Shown in pieces: positions 17,679 through 26,717 of a stretch of DNA of 64,000 nt; the first letter of the stretch is position 1; each line of letters begins with the position of its first letter. Position numbers and translations under genes: made by a program. A model generated the notes under the pieces. It was given only the letters and a program-made list of their open reading frames with translations. It did no database searches and was not told the DNA's origin. Source of the DNA: Halobacillus campisalis (GTDB taxonomy: Bacteria; Bacillota; Bacilli; Bacillales; Halobacillaceae); NCBI RefSeq assembly GCF_030345335.1, contig NZ_JAPVRC010000008.1:62001-126000 (forward strand), in the 5' to 3' direction.

Positions 17679-17815
17679 AGGTGACTCCTTCATCTTTGAA
17701 GAATCTTTCATTATCATATATGTTGAAATCTCTATTGTAAAGGTATAGTCCTCCACTGATGTTTTATATGCAAAGGGATGGGGAATTTTAATAAAAGTTA
17801 AAAGGAGGAAGAAGT

Positions 17816-18577
17816 ATGCAATATGCAATCGTTACAGGTGATTCAAAAGGTTTAGGTCAAGCTATCGCGACAGAGTTTATTGAAAAAGGAATCCATGTGA
17901 TTGGGGTATCGCGGACTTATAACCATTCTCTTGAACAATTGGCAAAAGAGAAAGAGGCTGACTACTCCCATATTCGATGCGATTTTAGCGATACTGATGA
18001 TCTGGCACAAGGTATTGATAAGGTCATGTACTTAGCTTTTCAAAAAGACTCTGAAATGGTTTATTTGGTCAACAATGCTGGAGTCATCGACCCAATTGAG
18101 ACGGTAGGAAACCTTGAGGCAGATACACTATATAAACATATGCAGATAAACGTTAATACTCCGATATTGATGATGAACAGGTTTTTGAAGGAAGCGGATG
18201 AACAAGGAGTGACAGGCAGGATTATCAACATTACATCGGGAGCGGCCGAAAAATCTGTACACGGTTGGAGTGTTTACAGTACTGGTAAAGCAGCAATCAA
18301 TCGTTTTACAGAAACCACCGCTTTGGAGCAGAAGGAAGCTGGTAAGGAGCACCTTGTGATAGCATTCAGTCCAGGTGTAGTTGATACAGATATGCAAGGT
18401 GAGATTCGGTCTGCTGACTCGTCTGCTTTTGCAGATGTCGATAAGTTCAAACAATTGAAGGAAAAGGGACAGCTTCGGTCACCTGAAACTGTAGCCCAAG
18501 TATTAATGCAATTACTTGAACAACAGGAGATAGAAAATGGGAAAGTCTATAAATTATATGATTTAATTGAAGAGTAA
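17816..18577 (+). CDS. SDR oxidoreductase, benzil reductase (YueD)-like
   Basis: This 253-residue short-chain dehydrogenase/reductase most resembles the Bacillus benzil reductase/sepiapterin reductase-like group. It has the NADP motif TGDSKGLG (residues 7-14; Asp replaces the common Ala or Gly), NNAG near 88, the catalytic Ser in ITSGAAEKS, and the YxxxK motif in YSTGKAA near 156. The usual substrates are diketones or similar carbonyls reduced with NADPH; the true substrate is unknown. AAAGGAGG precedes the ATG. It is divergent from the YczE-like gene, sharing a spacer of about 140 bases, and is followed by a strong terminator. Confidence 0.85.
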   Translation: MQYAIVTGDSKGLGQAIATEFIEKGIHVIGVSRTYNHSLEQLAKEKEADYSHIRCDFSDTDDLAQGIDKVMYLAFQKDSEMVYLVNNAGVIDPIETVGNLEADTLYKHMQINVNTPILMMNRFLKEADEQGVTGRIINITSGAAEKSVHGWSVYSTGKAAINRFTETTALEQKEAGKEHLVIAFSPGVVDTDMQGEIRSADSSAFADVDKFKQLKEKGQLRSPETVAQVLMQLLEQQEIENGKVYKLYDLIEE

Positions 18578-18606
18578 AAAGGCAGAATCTTTTCCGGCCT
18601 TTTCTG

Positions 18607-18635
18607 AAAAACCCCCTCCTCAAATGGGGGTTTTT
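18607..18635 (+). terminator. Terminator after the SDR gene
   Basis: AAAAACCCCC pairs with GGGGGTTTTT around a short loop, giving a strong stem and T tract right at the edge of element II. Confidence 0.93.
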
Positions 18636-18739
18636 ATAAGGCTATGTTAAAGGTGTTTGGTGAAATTGAGAAGTAAGTTATTCAACAATATGGCAGGATT
18701 GTGGAAGACTTGATTTCGAGACATTTGGTGAGTGGATCA

Positions 18740-18858
18740 GGGCGGCGGGGAATGACTCGCTTTCCGTGGGAGCGCAGTGAGCTTCCTCGGACGTCCCGTC
18801 CTGCGGGATCTCACCAAGCACTCTCTTCCCACAGGAGTCTCCCCATTCCCCGCCGCCC
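18740..18858 (-). repeat. Hairpin module C
   Basis: This 119-bp module has perfect 15-bp arms GGGCGGCGGGGAATG (18740-18754) and its complement (18844-18858). Its central stem is GGACG/CGTCC. It differs at one base from module E at 31328-31446. Confidence 0.93.
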
Positions 18859-19087
18859 CTCTCTATAGTTATGCTTCTCGAAATCGTTTAAAAAAGAATC
18901 TTCTAAGTAATAGGGAGAGCATTAAACTCCATTGGTATGGCTATAGCATTTTAGTTATAACACCTGTACTTTAAGGTAGTTCCAAACATTTTCTTGCATA
19001 CCACAGTCTCGCGGGTTATCACTCAAGAGCAGTTATTTTTTATGTGAAAAGCCGCATCAGTTGTTTCCGCTCTCCTCACAAAAGCAA

Positions 19088-19207
19088 GAAGGGCCGGGAA
19101 ATTGCGAGACTCCTATGGGATGACAGTACATGGTGAGATCCCGGAGGGCGTTAGCCCGAGGAAGCTCACCGTACGCCCATGGAAAGCGAGTGATTTCCCG
19201 GCCCTTC
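19088..19207 (+). repeat. Hairpin module D
   Basis: This 120-bp module has perfect 15-bp arms GAAGGGCCGGGAAAT (19088-19102) and its complement (19193-19207). Relative to module B it changes GTGGG/CCCAC to ATGGG/CCCAT and the terminal stem GAGC/GCTC to GGGC/GCCC, all compensatory. Confidence 0.93.
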
Positions 19208-19343
19208 AAGCTCTATTTTTGTGACGGAAACAGGCAGAATGTCTCGAAACTGAGTCTTCCACTAAAGGGAGCTTATATGAATATCAACACGGAAGTTTAA
19301 CAAAGCCTTTTATAATCATGTACACATGAGAGGAGTGTAATAG

Positions 19344-20402
19344 TTGAATTACAAAGTATTTGACGGTCATAATGATACGTTATTGAACATTTATCAACAA
19401 CAACTTGGCAAAGAACGGTCTTTTTTTGAGGAGTCTATTTACGGCCACGTGGATTTTCCAAGAGCTAGAAGATCGTTGTTCAGTGGAGGTTTCTTTGCCA
19501 TCTTTCCACCACCGACGGCGGAATTAATGGTGCCCGATCCAGAGGATCACTTGACAGAGGATGGGTATGATGTGCCTCTTCCTTCAGAAGCTGATCCTGA
19601 AGCCTGCCGCAAAGTGACGCAAGATATGATAGACCTTTTATATGATTGGGAAAAGGAATCAAATGGGCAGTTTAATGTAGTAAAGGATGCCTCATCCTTA
19701 GAAGAGTCTCTGCTGCAAGGGCAAATAGCTGCTGTTTTACACTTTGAAGGGGCAGAGGCTATAGATCGAGATTTAAAAAACCTCGAAACATTTTATCAAC
19801 AAGGTTTGAGGTCCTTAGGTCTTGTGTGGAGCCGACCTAATGCATTTGCAACTGGTGTGCCTTATCGTTTCCCTTCTACCCCTGATATTGGAGAGGGTTT
19901 GACAGAAGCAGGGAGAGACCTCGTGAGAAAATGCAATGAATTAGGCATCATGATAGATACATCCCATCTGAACGAAAAAGGGTTTTGGGACGTAGTTAAT
20001 GAATCGAATGCACCTATTATAGCTACCCATTCCAATGCACATGCTCTATCCCCTATATCAAGGAATTTGACTGATGATCAAATCACAGCTATCGCAAAGT
20101 CAAAGGGTGTAGTCGGTGTTACGTATAGTGTAAATATGCTGCGTTCGGACGGAAAGATGTCCACGGATACTTCTTTACAGAAAATCATCGATCATATTAA
20201 ATACATTGCGGACCTGGTTGGTGTGGATCATGTGGCATTAGGCTCGGATTTTGACGGTACTACTATACCCGATGCAATGAAAGGTGTAACTGGAATGCCT
20301 GAGCTAGTGCAGCTCCTTAAGGAGAACGGCTTTTCTTCATCGGATTTGAATAAAATCACTCACGGAAACTGGCTTCGCGTACTTAAGGAGACATGGATTT
20401 AA
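19344..20402 (+). CDS. Membrane-dipeptidase family (M19) dipeptidase
   Basis: This 352-residue zinc dipeptidase belongs to peptidase family M19 (renal dipeptidase type). The expected ligands are visible: His9 and Asp11 in DGHNDTL, Glu in LHFEGAEAI near residue 134, and His in DTSHLNE and ATHSNAH. The substrate-contact motif LGSDFDG lies near residue 300. It cleaves dipeptides, often with D-residues, and is presumably cytoplasmic because no signal peptide is present. The start is TTG 19344 after GAGGAGTG. It lies 36 bases beyond element II, so its promoter may be partly within the element or supplied by it. Confidence 0.93.
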   Translation: MNYKVFDGHNDTLLNIYQQQLGKERSFFEESIYGHVDFPRARRSLFSGGFFAIFPPPTAELMVPDPEDHLTEDGYDVPLPSEADPEACRKVTQDMIDLLYDWEKESNGQFNVVKDASSLEESLLQGQIAAVLHFEGAEAIDRDLKNLETFYQQGLRSLGLVWSRPNAFATGVPYRFPSTPDIGEGLTEAGRDLVRKCNELGIMIDTSHLNEKGFWDVVNESNAPIIATHSNAHALSPISRNLTDDQITAIAKSKGVVGVTYSVNMLRSDGKMSTDTSLQKIIDHIKYIADLVGVDHVALGSDFDGTTIPDAMKGVTGMPELVQLLKENGFSSSDLNKITHGNWLRVLKETWI

Positions 20403-20471
20403 TAAATGAGCAGGCTGTAGGTAATATTGTGTGAAAATAGGATAAGCGATTATCCATAAAAGGACAATCGC

Positions 20472-21332
20472 TTATGTGGCAGCCGCCTCTTTGTTGTTCC
20501 TCAAGAACATATAGAACGAAGCACTGAAGATAATGATGTACCCTAAAATACTCAGCCAGTCTGGCACTTGTCCGAATAAAAGGATACTGATCAAAGCCGA
20601 ATAAACTACGGTAGAATAAAAGAAAATAGAAATTTCTCTTGCTGGAGCAAACTTATATGCGATCGTTAGCCCGAACTGGCCGATTGTTGCGAATCCACCG
20701 GCGGAAAGCAAATATATCCATTGCTTAACTGTCATAGGTTCATAAAAAGCGATCGTAAATGGAGTTAGAGAAACTGTCGTAAAAAAAGAGAAATAGAAAA
20801 CGATTGTATAAAATTTCTCTTTATCTCCTAACACGCGTAAAAGCGTATAAGCTCCTGCAGCGAAAACAGCAGAAAAGAAACCGGCCAAGTATGGAACGAG
20901 TTCTACTGAAAATTGAGGTTTGATAATAAAAAGAGTCCCTAAAAAAGCGATAATTATTGAAATGACCTGGTATGGCTGTGCTTTTTCTTTAAGGAATATG
21001 GCTGAAAAAATAATCAATAAAAACGGACTTAATTTATTCAGCATATCGGCATCAGAAAGAACGAGGTTATCAATGGCATAAAAAAATAAGACCATACCTA
21101 TTGTTCCTAGAGCCGAACGTGATAATAACAATTTTTGGTTTTCTTTTTTTCCAAATATGCGTTCTTTATGATAAATGACGAGTACGAAGGCAATAATAGC
21201 AGAAACAAGATTACGGAATAATGTTTTCTGCACTGTCGGTACGTCGCCGGATAATTTAACTAAAGCGGCCATCATTGAAAATCCAAAAGCTGAAATAAGC
21301 AGTAAAATGATGCCTTTGTTTCGATTACTCAT
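20472..21332 (-). CDS. EamA/DMT-family transporter
   Basis: This 286-residue protein has ten predicted membrane spans in two EamA repeats, the drug/metabolite transporter fold. The first repeat includes AFGFSMMAALVKLSGDVPTV and FYAIDNLVLSDADMLNKLSP; the second includes FATIGQFGLTIAYKFAPA. Families of this type export amino acids, nucleosides or related metabolites; the substrate is unknown. GGAGGA lies 8 bases upstream of the ATG at 21330-21332. The 3' end overlaps an inverted repeat ATAAGCGATT/AATCGCTTAT (20442-20475) that has little T tract. Confidence 0.88.
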   Translation of the reverse strand: MSNRNKGIILLLISAFGFSMMAALVKLSGDVPTVQKTLFRNLVSAIIAFVLVIYHKERIFGKKENQKLLLSRSALGTIGMVLFFYAIDNLVLSDADMLNKLSPFLLIIFSAIFLKEKAQPYQVISIIIAFLGTLFIIKPQFSVELVPYLAGFFSAVFAAGAYTLLRVLGDKEKFYTIVFYFSFFTTVSLTPFTIAFYEPMTVKQWIYLLSAGGFATIGQFGLTIAYKFAPAREISIFFYSTVVYSALISILLFGQVPDWLSILGYIIIFSASFYMFLRNNKEAAAT

Positions 21333-21476
21333 TCTCGTGTCCTCCATCAATCTATAGCTTTTACAAAAACACCTTTACTATCCTAATACAAATCGTTTTA
21401 GATGAAAAGGATAAAGCGGATAGATTGACGAATAAGCTTTGCGCCGTTAAGCTTTTAAACAAAGAGGAGGGATGTT

Positions 21477-21755
21477 TTGATATATTCCCAGCCCATCGTC
21501 TGGACAACGCGTAAAATTAAGCATAACCAACAGCATTACATTGAGAAAGAGGCTTCGGTGGATTTATATAAAGATGAGGTCGTAACCCCTTTCGAACGGT
21601 TTACCATAAAAGAAATCCATGATGTTTCCTACCGTCCTTTACCTGGTAAATTGAGTTTTTTTTATTTACACACAGTGCGCGGCGTTTATACCTATAGAGT
21701 GAAAAGCTCTCCGGAAGAATGGATCGCTGAATATAAAAAAATTCAAATTAAATGA
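21477..21755 (+). CDS. Small hypothetical protein
   Basis: This 92-residue protein starts at TTG 21477 after AGAGGAGGG. It is basic and rich in strands, and reads like a small bacterial PH-like barrel (VDLYKDEVVTPFERFTIKEI, then GVYTYRV and a C-terminal helix). I do not recognise a family with certainty. It has no signal or membrane segment. It converges with the ABC permease gene and shares a bidirectional terminator with it. Confidence 0.7.
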   Translation: MIYSQPIVWTTRKIKHNQQHYIEKEASVDLYKDEVVTPFERFTIKEIHDVSYRPLPGKLSFFYLHTVRGVYTYRVKSSPEEWIAEYKKIQIK

Positions 21756-21792
21756 ACCTTCTCTCCGAAAAAGGAGAGAGGGTTCATTTTTT
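21750..21792. terminator. Bidirectional terminator
   Basis: A 16-bp stem, TGAACCTTCTCTCC against GGAGAGAGGGTTCA, with A and T tracts on the two sides, ends both convergent genes. Confidence 0.92.
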
Positions 21793-21802
21793 ATGGTAAA
21801 TA

Positions 21803-23464
21803 TTATTGGTGTATAGAATAATATTGGGTGCGAATAACTTTTCTTAGTATCAAATGGCAGACAAAAGAAAGAAGGATAAAAGCAGCTGTGAGAATAGAAG
21901 AAGTCATCCACAAACCTTCGAGCCAGTCAACATTCCATAAAAATAGAATTATGCTTCCGAATACGACGACCTCAATTATTAGAGCCAGTATGCCGATCAG
22001 TCTTCCTTTGAATACTTCCCGTTCATCGGTCCATTGTAAATTCGGGGTGTAAAGATCAAGTGTCGTTCCGGCAACCGAAGTGATCCAGTTTATTATAAGA
22101 GACAGCCCGAACCAAATAACTCCAATGCCGATCGGGATATTTACGAAAATAAAAGCTACGGCACCAATGACAAGTAATGTGAGTAAATTGATGCAAAAAG
22201 CTGCCCATACTTTGCTCATGATAACGGTCTCGGCTTTAATCGGCATGTATAAATGGTTGAACCAGCTTTTCCCGTCACGAGAAACAGAAGAGATCGAGGC
22301 TGGGTTAATGCCTAAAGCAAAGACGGTAAATCCAGTCATCGCAAGTATAAAGCGCTTTGGTTCTATTTCTTCGACCATAGCCCCCAAACTACTTATAGAG
22401 AAATCACCCCCGCTTGAATCAAACAGGATAACAACGATGAATAAAACAGGAAAAACTAAAGACTGCACAATAATTTGAGTGAAGAAAGTCGGTGTGCGAA
22501 AGATGGTACGCATCTCCCTGACCCAACTAATAAAAAGAACATTGCTTTGTTTTATTCTTTTAGTGATTTTTTCTTCATCGAATTTCTTTTTGGAACCTCC
22601 GGAGAGCCCTAAAACTCCTTTGAAATAGATTTTCTGGCCAGCGGTTAAATAGAGGGCAAAAGCACAAGCTATAATCAGTAAACTCAGTACTAAAAATAGA
22701 AAGCCCCGTGCTGACGCAGGATCTGTCAAACTGATTGAATGTAAATATGCAGTTGGAAAAAACGTAGTGATGGTGTTTAATAAACCATTTTGCTCTTGGA
22801 TCAAGCGAGCGAGGTCTTCTCCCGTATCCGCAGAGGAATTGTTCGTTCTCAGCACTATGTTGATACCGATTATAAATATGAAAGTGAATAGTCCAGCAAA
22901 AATTTTCATCCGATCTTTATTTTTCGAGAGGTTGAGAAAACGCATCCCATACATAACGATGATAGCAGTCAGGACAAAAGGGAGGACAGGCGTGACAGTC
23001 CATAAGATAAGTGCGTATATATAATAGAGAACCCCCGATCCGCTATGCAGCCCGAAGACGATTAACCCTGGAGCGAGAATTGCCGCATTCGTCACATAAA
23101 GGGTAATGAATGGTACGGCCGATTTACCAAGCATTATTTGAAAAGGGTGATAGGGAAGGGAAAGAAATGATTCGATATCCTCCGCAAAATAGAATGAACT
23201 TAATATGGATCCTACACTTACGAGAATAAGTACAACAAACATTGATATAAACAGAAGTCCCAGAATAAAGCTTTCATTACCTGCAGGCTCCAGTATGGTA
23301 TAAAGTCCACCCACAATTCCATTAATCGCATAAAAGATAAAAATAGAGAAAGGTATGGCAAATATGAATAAAAAAGCATAGCCTATTTGTTCACTTGTAC
23401 TTTTACCTGCTAAAGAGAACTGCATTTTGACGATCGTACGAATCAGCTTCCAAGTTTTATTCAT
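21803..23464 (-). CDS. ABC exporter permease subunit
   Basis: This 553-residue protein has about 12 membrane spans in two halves and belongs to the large putative ABC exporter permeases of Firmicutes. A conserved piece is FYFAEDIESFLSLPYHPFQIMLGKS near residue 95, a cytoplasmic coupling region. A charged cytoplasmic loop near residues 285-310 (KKKFDEEKITKRIKQS) separates the halves. The start codon overlaps the end of the ATPase gene by 8 bases, so both form one transporter. The substrate is unknown; the ATPase resembles YthP-type proteins. Confidence 0.88.
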   Translation of the reverse strand: MNKTWKLIRTIVKMQFSLAGKSTSEQIGYAFLFIFAIPFSIFIFYAINGIVGGLYTILEPAGNESFILGLLFISMFVVLILVSVGSILSSFYFAEDIESFLSLPYHPFQIMLGKSAVPFITLYVTNAAILAPGLIVFGLHSGSGVLYYIYALILWTVTPVLPFVLTAIIVMYGMRFLNLSKNKDRMKIFAGLFTFIFIIGINIVLRTNNSSADTGEDLARLIQEQNGLLNTITTFFPTAYLHSISLTDPASARGFLFLVLSLLIIACAFALYLTAGQKIYFKGVLGLSGGSKKKFDEEKITKRIKQSNVLFISWVREMRTIFRTPTFFTQIIVQSLVFPVLFIVVILFDSSGGDFSISSLGAMVEEIEPKRFILAMTGFTVFALGINPASISSVSRDGKSWFNHLYMPIKAETVIMSKVWAAFCINLLTLLVIGAVAFIFVNIPIGIGVIWFGLSLIINWITSVAGTTLDLYTPNLQWTDEREVFKGRLIGILALIIEVVVFGSIILFLWNVDWLEGLWMTSSILTAAFILLSFVCHLILRKVIRTQYYSIHQ

Positions 23465-24179
23465 TTTGGGTCAGCTCCAGAAATACCTTTTCCAGATTAT
23501 CTTCATCCTGAAACTGTTGTTTCATTTCACTCATGTTCCCAAGAAATTCAATGTGGCCATTATTGATAATGGCTACCTCATCACAGAGCTGTTCGACCAC
23601 TTCCAAGACGTGGGTCGAGAAAAAAACTATATTTCCTTTGTTCGCGTGTTCTCTCATCATTTCTTTTAACGTATAGGATGATTTAGGATCCAAACCGGTT
23701 AGTGGCTCGTCTAAAATCCACACTTCAGGCTCGTGCAGCAAAACTCCTGAGATTACTATTTTTTGTCTCATACCATGAGAGTAAGTTAATATATGATCGT
23801 TCAAGGACTCGTATATACCGAAGCTTTTCGCGTAATATTCAATTCTTTTTTTTCTGATGTCTGTCGGTACGTCATACACATCAGCAATGAAGTTCAAGTA
23901 TTCTATTCCTTTTAACCTTAAAAAGACATCAGACCGATCAGGAACATATCCTATGCGTTTCTTTGCTTCAAGCGGGTGCTCAGTGATATCGAATCCGTTG
24001 ATCGTGATCTTTCCTTGCTCGATAGGTAAAATGCCGGTAATCAATTTAATGGTTGTCGATTTTCCAGCTCCATTTGGACCTAGAAACCCAAAGATTTTTC
24101 CATCATCAACTGTTAGAGATAGATTTTCAACTGCTATTTTACCAGAGAATTCTTTTGTAACTTGTTGAATGTCTATCAA
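23457..24179 (-). CDS. ABC transporter ATP-binding protein
   Basis: This 240-residue ATPase has Walker A GPNGAGKST near residue 35, a Q-loop in RIGYVPDRSDVF, the signature YSHGMRQK (degenerate from LSGGQ, as common in export ATPases), Walker B VWILDEPLTGLDP, and the switch His in STHVLE. It pairs with the overlapping permease gene to form a two-component exporter similar to the YthP-YthQ or EcsAB style of Bacillus. A GGAGGCCTTCAT-type site lies directly upstream of the ATG. The substrate cannot be inferred. Confidence 0.92.
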   Translation of the reverse strand: MIDIQQVTKEFSGKIAVENLSLTVDDGKIFGFLGPNGAGKSTTIKLITGILPIEQGKITINGFDITEHPLEAKKRIGYVPDRSDVFLRLKGIEYLNFIADVYDVPTDIRKKRIEYYAKSFGIYESLNDHILTYSHGMRQKIVISGVLLHEPEVWILDEPLTGLDPKSSYTLKEMMREHANKGNIVFFSTHVLEVVEQLCDEVAIINNGHIEFLGNMSEMKQQFQDEDNLEKVFLELTQNE

Positions 24180-24236
24180 ATGAAGGCCTCCTTTCTACTT
24201 GCGCGTATTATTTACGGTTGAATTGGACGTTTAGTT

Positions 24237-24743
24237 TCATGAGGATAGGAATAATGTCATCCAATGTTCATCTAGGTAGCCATTCTGAACCTTGATTGCG
24301 CGATGTTCAGTGCCATACACCGTGAAATCCAAACTCTCATACAATCTAATGGCGGGTTTATTTTCAGTTACTACGGCAAGCTGAAGCACTTCGATAGAGG
24401 AAGTCCGGGCGTGCTCGATAATTGTTTGGATGAGCAGTTTAGCTATCCCTTCTCTTCTATGTGAAGAAGTAACATACATTCCTACAATGGATCCTTTATG
24501 TAAAAACTTCGGATGGCTTTGCTGAACAAGTGTAACGATTCCTATTAGTTGATCTCCATCAAACGCTCCAAAAGTCGCTGATTCACTTGAGTCGAGTCGT
24601 TCAGCTGTGGAATTCAGCGGGTCTGGGCGCTGCTTTTCCTGTTCATATGTTGTAATATAGGCCTCCGGATTAGTAAGCAGAGCCTCTAACCTAAGCTCAC
24701 GGTAAGCTTTTGCGTACTCTCCTGTTAATTGTATAATCTCCAT
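24237..24743 (-). CDS. GNAT family N-acetyltransferase
   Basis: This 168-residue single-domain GNAT enzyme has the acetyl-CoA binding motif in VTSSHRREGIAKLLIQTIIEH (about residues 85-105) and the late-strand segment AIRLYESLDFTVYGTEHRA. It transfers acetyl to an amine on an unknown substrate. ATG at 24741-24743 is chosen because GGAGG is 7 bases upstream; a GTG immediately before it is possible. It lies upstream of the ABC pair in the same direction. Confidence 0.88.
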   Translation of the reverse strand: MEIIQLTGEYAKAYRELRLEALLTNPEAYITTYEQEKQRPDPLNSTAERLDSSESATFGAFDGDQLIGIVTLVQQSHPKFLHKGSIVGMYVTSSHRREGIAKLLIQTIIEHARTSSIEVLQLAVVTENKPAIRLYESLDFTVYGTEHRAIKVQNGYLDEHWMTLFLSS

Positions 24744-24835
24744 CACAATTCCTCCTCTGATTGTACTAAGGTTAGCGAATCAGTATGATAAAGTAAAGGA
24801 AGATGGCAAATTCAGAGAAAATAGGTGACATTCAT

Positions 24836-25387
24836 ATGACTGAAAAAGGAAAAATGTTAGCAGGCCAACTGTATAAAGCGTGGGATGAAGAATTAGTGCA
24901 TGAGCGGATGAGGGCGAGCCAGATTTTGTACAATTTTAACCAATCCAAAGTTACCGAAGAACATTACCGCGCACAACTTTTGCAAGAACTGCTGGGATAT
25001 TCAGGAGAGGGAGCTTACATTGAGCCTTCTTTTCAATGTGATTATGGATATAATATCAAAGTGGGCGATGGCTTTTTTGCTAATTACAATTGTGTTTTAT
25101 TGGATGTTTGTCCCATATCAATAGGTGATCGTGTGCTGTTCGGTCCTAATGTACAAGTCTATACCGCTACACATCCTTTGAATAAAAATGAACGTGCAAT
25201 TGGTTTAGAAGCGGGCAGGCCGGTTACAATAGGTGACGATGTGTGGGTGGGAGGAAGTGCGGTCATAAACCCCGGTGTCTCTATTGGAGAGGGTGCGGTG
25301 ATTGGTGCAGGAGCCGTTGTGACAAGAGATGTTCCGCCTGATGTATTTGTTGGAGGGAACCCAGCTAAAATAATTAAAGAAATATAA
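24836..25387 (+). CDS. Maltose O-acetyltransferase-like sugar acetyltransferase
   Basis: This 183-residue left-handed beta-helix acetyltransferase is the same length as E. coli Maa. The N-terminus [20 protein letters not shown] is the typical helical cap of the maltose/galactoside acetyltransferases. Hexapeptide repeats follow ([39 protein letters not shown]), with the catalytic His in TATHPLN. It acetylates a sugar from acetyl-CoA, probably for detoxification. ATG 24836 is preferred because of AGGTGA upstream and the family length; an ATG at 24803 would add 11 residues. Confidence 0.87.
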   Translation: MTEKGKMLAGQLYKAWDEELVHERMRASQILYNFNQSKVTEEHYRAQLLQELLGYSGEGAYIEPSFQCDYGYNIKVGDGFFANYNCVLLDVCPISIGDRVLFGPNVQVYTATHPLNKNERAIGLEAGRPVTIGDDVWVGGSAVINPGVSIGEGAVIGAGAVVTRDVPPDVFVGGNPAKIIKEI

Positions 25388-25473
25388 GGTGGCAGGGTGG
25401 TCGTAAGCGTGTTTTTTCGATATGATACTAGGTGGCTTAAACTTATTTGTAAGGAACAAGGGGGTTCGGCATT

Positions 25474-26229
25474 ATGATCAAAAGAAAAAGTAAAAGGGAA
25501 ATTGAGCTCATGCATGAAGCAGGTAAGCTGCTGGCTAATGTTCATAAAGAATTAAGAAAAATGATAAAACCAGGGGTAACCACTATGGAAGTTGAAAGGT
25601 TTGTTGAAAACTATTTAGCTAAACATGGGGCGACTGGAGAACAAAAAGGTTATCAAGGCTACGAATTCACTACATGTGCTTCAATAAATGATGAGATTTG
25701 TCATGGTTTTCCTAGAGATGAAAAGTTGAAGCAAGGGGATATCGTCACGATCGACATGGTTGTCAATTTAAACGGGGCGCTTGCTGATTCAGCGTGGACT
25801 CACCCTGTTGGTGAGATAAGCGAGGAAGCGGAACAATTATTAGAGGTAACTAAAACGTCCCTTTATAAGGCGATTGAACAAGCAAAGGTCGGGAATCGTA
25901 TCGGAGATCTTGGGCATGCAATCCAGTCCTATGCAGAGGGTAAAGGCTATTCTGTAGTTCGTGACTTTACAGGACATGGCATAGGAGAAAGCATTCACGA
26001 AGATCCATATATTCCGCATTTTGGAGCGGCTGGCAAAGGAGCTCGTTTAAAAGAAGGTATGGTTATAACTATAGAACCTATGATCAATATCGGTACGTAT
26101 GCCAATAAAATGGATGAAAACAACTGGACAGCAAGGACACTTGACGGTACCTTATCTGCTCAATATGAGCATACGGTCGCTATAACTAAAGACGGACCAT
26201 TGATATTAACAGAGCAGGATACAGAATAA
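25474..26229 (+). CDS. map: Type I methionine aminopeptidase
   Basis: This 251-residue enzyme removes N-terminal methionine from new proteins. The metal ligands of type I MetAP are present: Asp in TIDMVVNL near 91, Asp in LADSAWT near 102, His in TGHGIGESIHEDP near 168, Glu in TIEPMI near 201, and Glu in AQYEHTVAI near 233. AAGGGGG precedes the ATG. It is monocistronic and is therefore probably a second copy besides the one usually found in the ribosomal protein operon (inference; that one is outside this window). It converges with a cold-shock gene. Confidence 0.94.
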   Translation: MIKRKSKREIELMHEAGKLLANVHKELRKMIKPGVTTMEVERFVENYLAKHGATGEQKGYQGYEFTTCASINDEICHGFPRDEKLKQGDIVTIDMVVNLNGALADSAWTHPVGEISEEAEQLLEVTKTSLYKAIEQAKVGNRIGDLGHAIQSYAEGKGYSVVRDFTGHGIGESIHEDPYIPHFGAAGKGARLKEGMVITIEPMINIGTYANKMDENNWTARTLDGTLSAQYEHTVAITKDGPLILTEQDTE

Positions 26230-26239
26230 ACCAAAGAAA

Positions 26240-26268
26240 AAAGCTCCCATTAAGGGAGCTTTTTTTAT
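26240..26268. terminator. Terminator between map and csp1
   Basis: AAAGCTCCC pairs with GGGAGCTTT, with seven T residues on the plus side and an A-rich opposite side that serves the leftward cold-shock gene. Confidence 0.92.
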
Positions 26269-26269
26269 A

Positions 26270-26470
26270 TTATGCTTTTTGAACGTTAGCAGCTTGAGGT
26301 CCGCGTTGACCTTCTTGGATTTCGAAGTTAACAACTTGTCCTTCTTCAAGAGATTTGAAACCTTCTTCTTGAATTGCAGAGAAGTGAACGAATACGTCGT
26401 CTTGACCTTCAACTTCGATGAATCCGAAACCTTTTTCTGCGTTAAACCATTTAACTGTACCTTCTACCAT
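26270..26470 (-). CDS. Cold shock protein (copy 1)
   Basis: This 66-residue CspA/CspB-type OB-fold protein has RNP1 KGFGFI and RNP2 VFVHF. It binds single-stranded RNA and acts as an RNA chaperone in growth and cold. It differs from copy 2 (26718-26918) at only three residues (Val/Ile at position 2 and the C-terminal QKA/TKA change). The leader also matches that of copy 2, including a small hairpin beside the ribosome site AGGAGG. This pattern indicates a tandem duplication that took the regulatory leader along. Confidence 0.95.
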   Translation of the reverse strand: MVEGTVKWFNAEKGFGFIEVEGQDDVFVHFSAIQEEGFKSLEEGQVVNFEIQEGQRGPQAANVQKA

Positions 26471-26486
26471 GTAGAATACCTCCTGC

Positions 26487-26502
26487 GTGGATCTAAATCC
26501 AC
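26487..26502 (-). promoter_or_regulatory. Leader hairpin next to the csp1 ribosome site
   Basis: GTGGAT-CTAA-ATCCAC can fold immediately upstream of the AGGAGG of the leftward gene. The same structure with a changed loop (CTGA) is at csp2. It may tune translation with temperature; this is inference. Confidence 0.6.
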
Positions 26503-26680
26503 ATTGTATTACTATTCTTGCTCTTCACAATCAAGACGAAAATTACTTTGAAGCAACTTCTTTCTTTGATTCGTATCCGAACAACAATAACTAAGTTTAG
26601 TATAACAAATTCCCAAAACAAATGAAACCGTTTAGCGAAAAATTCTTATAAATATTCAAGTATATTCAATACTTAAAATC

Positions 26681-26706
26681 AAAAAGACTCCCGTAGAGGG
26701 AGTCTT
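26681..26706 (-). terminator. Terminator of csp2
   Basis: AAGACTCCC pairs with GGGAGTCTT; the minus strand then reads TTTTTGATTTT. It separates csp2 from csp1, so each copy has its own transcript. Confidence 0.9.
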
Positions 26707-26717
26707 ATGAAGCTTAC

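Larger units (their letters stand above)
18640..19307. mobile_element. Repeat element II, MITE-like, with 8-bp target duplication
   Basis: This 668-bp non-coding element starts GGCTATGTTAAA and ends TTTAACAAAGCC, imperfect inverted ends that extend inward to GTGGAAGACT..TTTCGAGA on both sides. It is flanked by a perfect direct repeat TTTTATAA (18632-18639 and 19308-19315), the mark of transposition with an 8-bp stagger. It carries two hairpin modules in opposite orientation (C and D). There is no transposase, so it must have been moved by an enzyme encoded elsewhere. IS families that duplicate 8 bp are candidates; the GG-type ends would be compatible with ISL3-like enzymes, which is inference. 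Confidence 0.88.

Noticed and set aside
20442-20475. Inverted repeat ATAAGCGATT/AATCGCTTAT as a terminator
   Set aside because: The plus side has no T tract and the repeat overlaps the stop codon of the leftward transporter gene; kept only as a remark.
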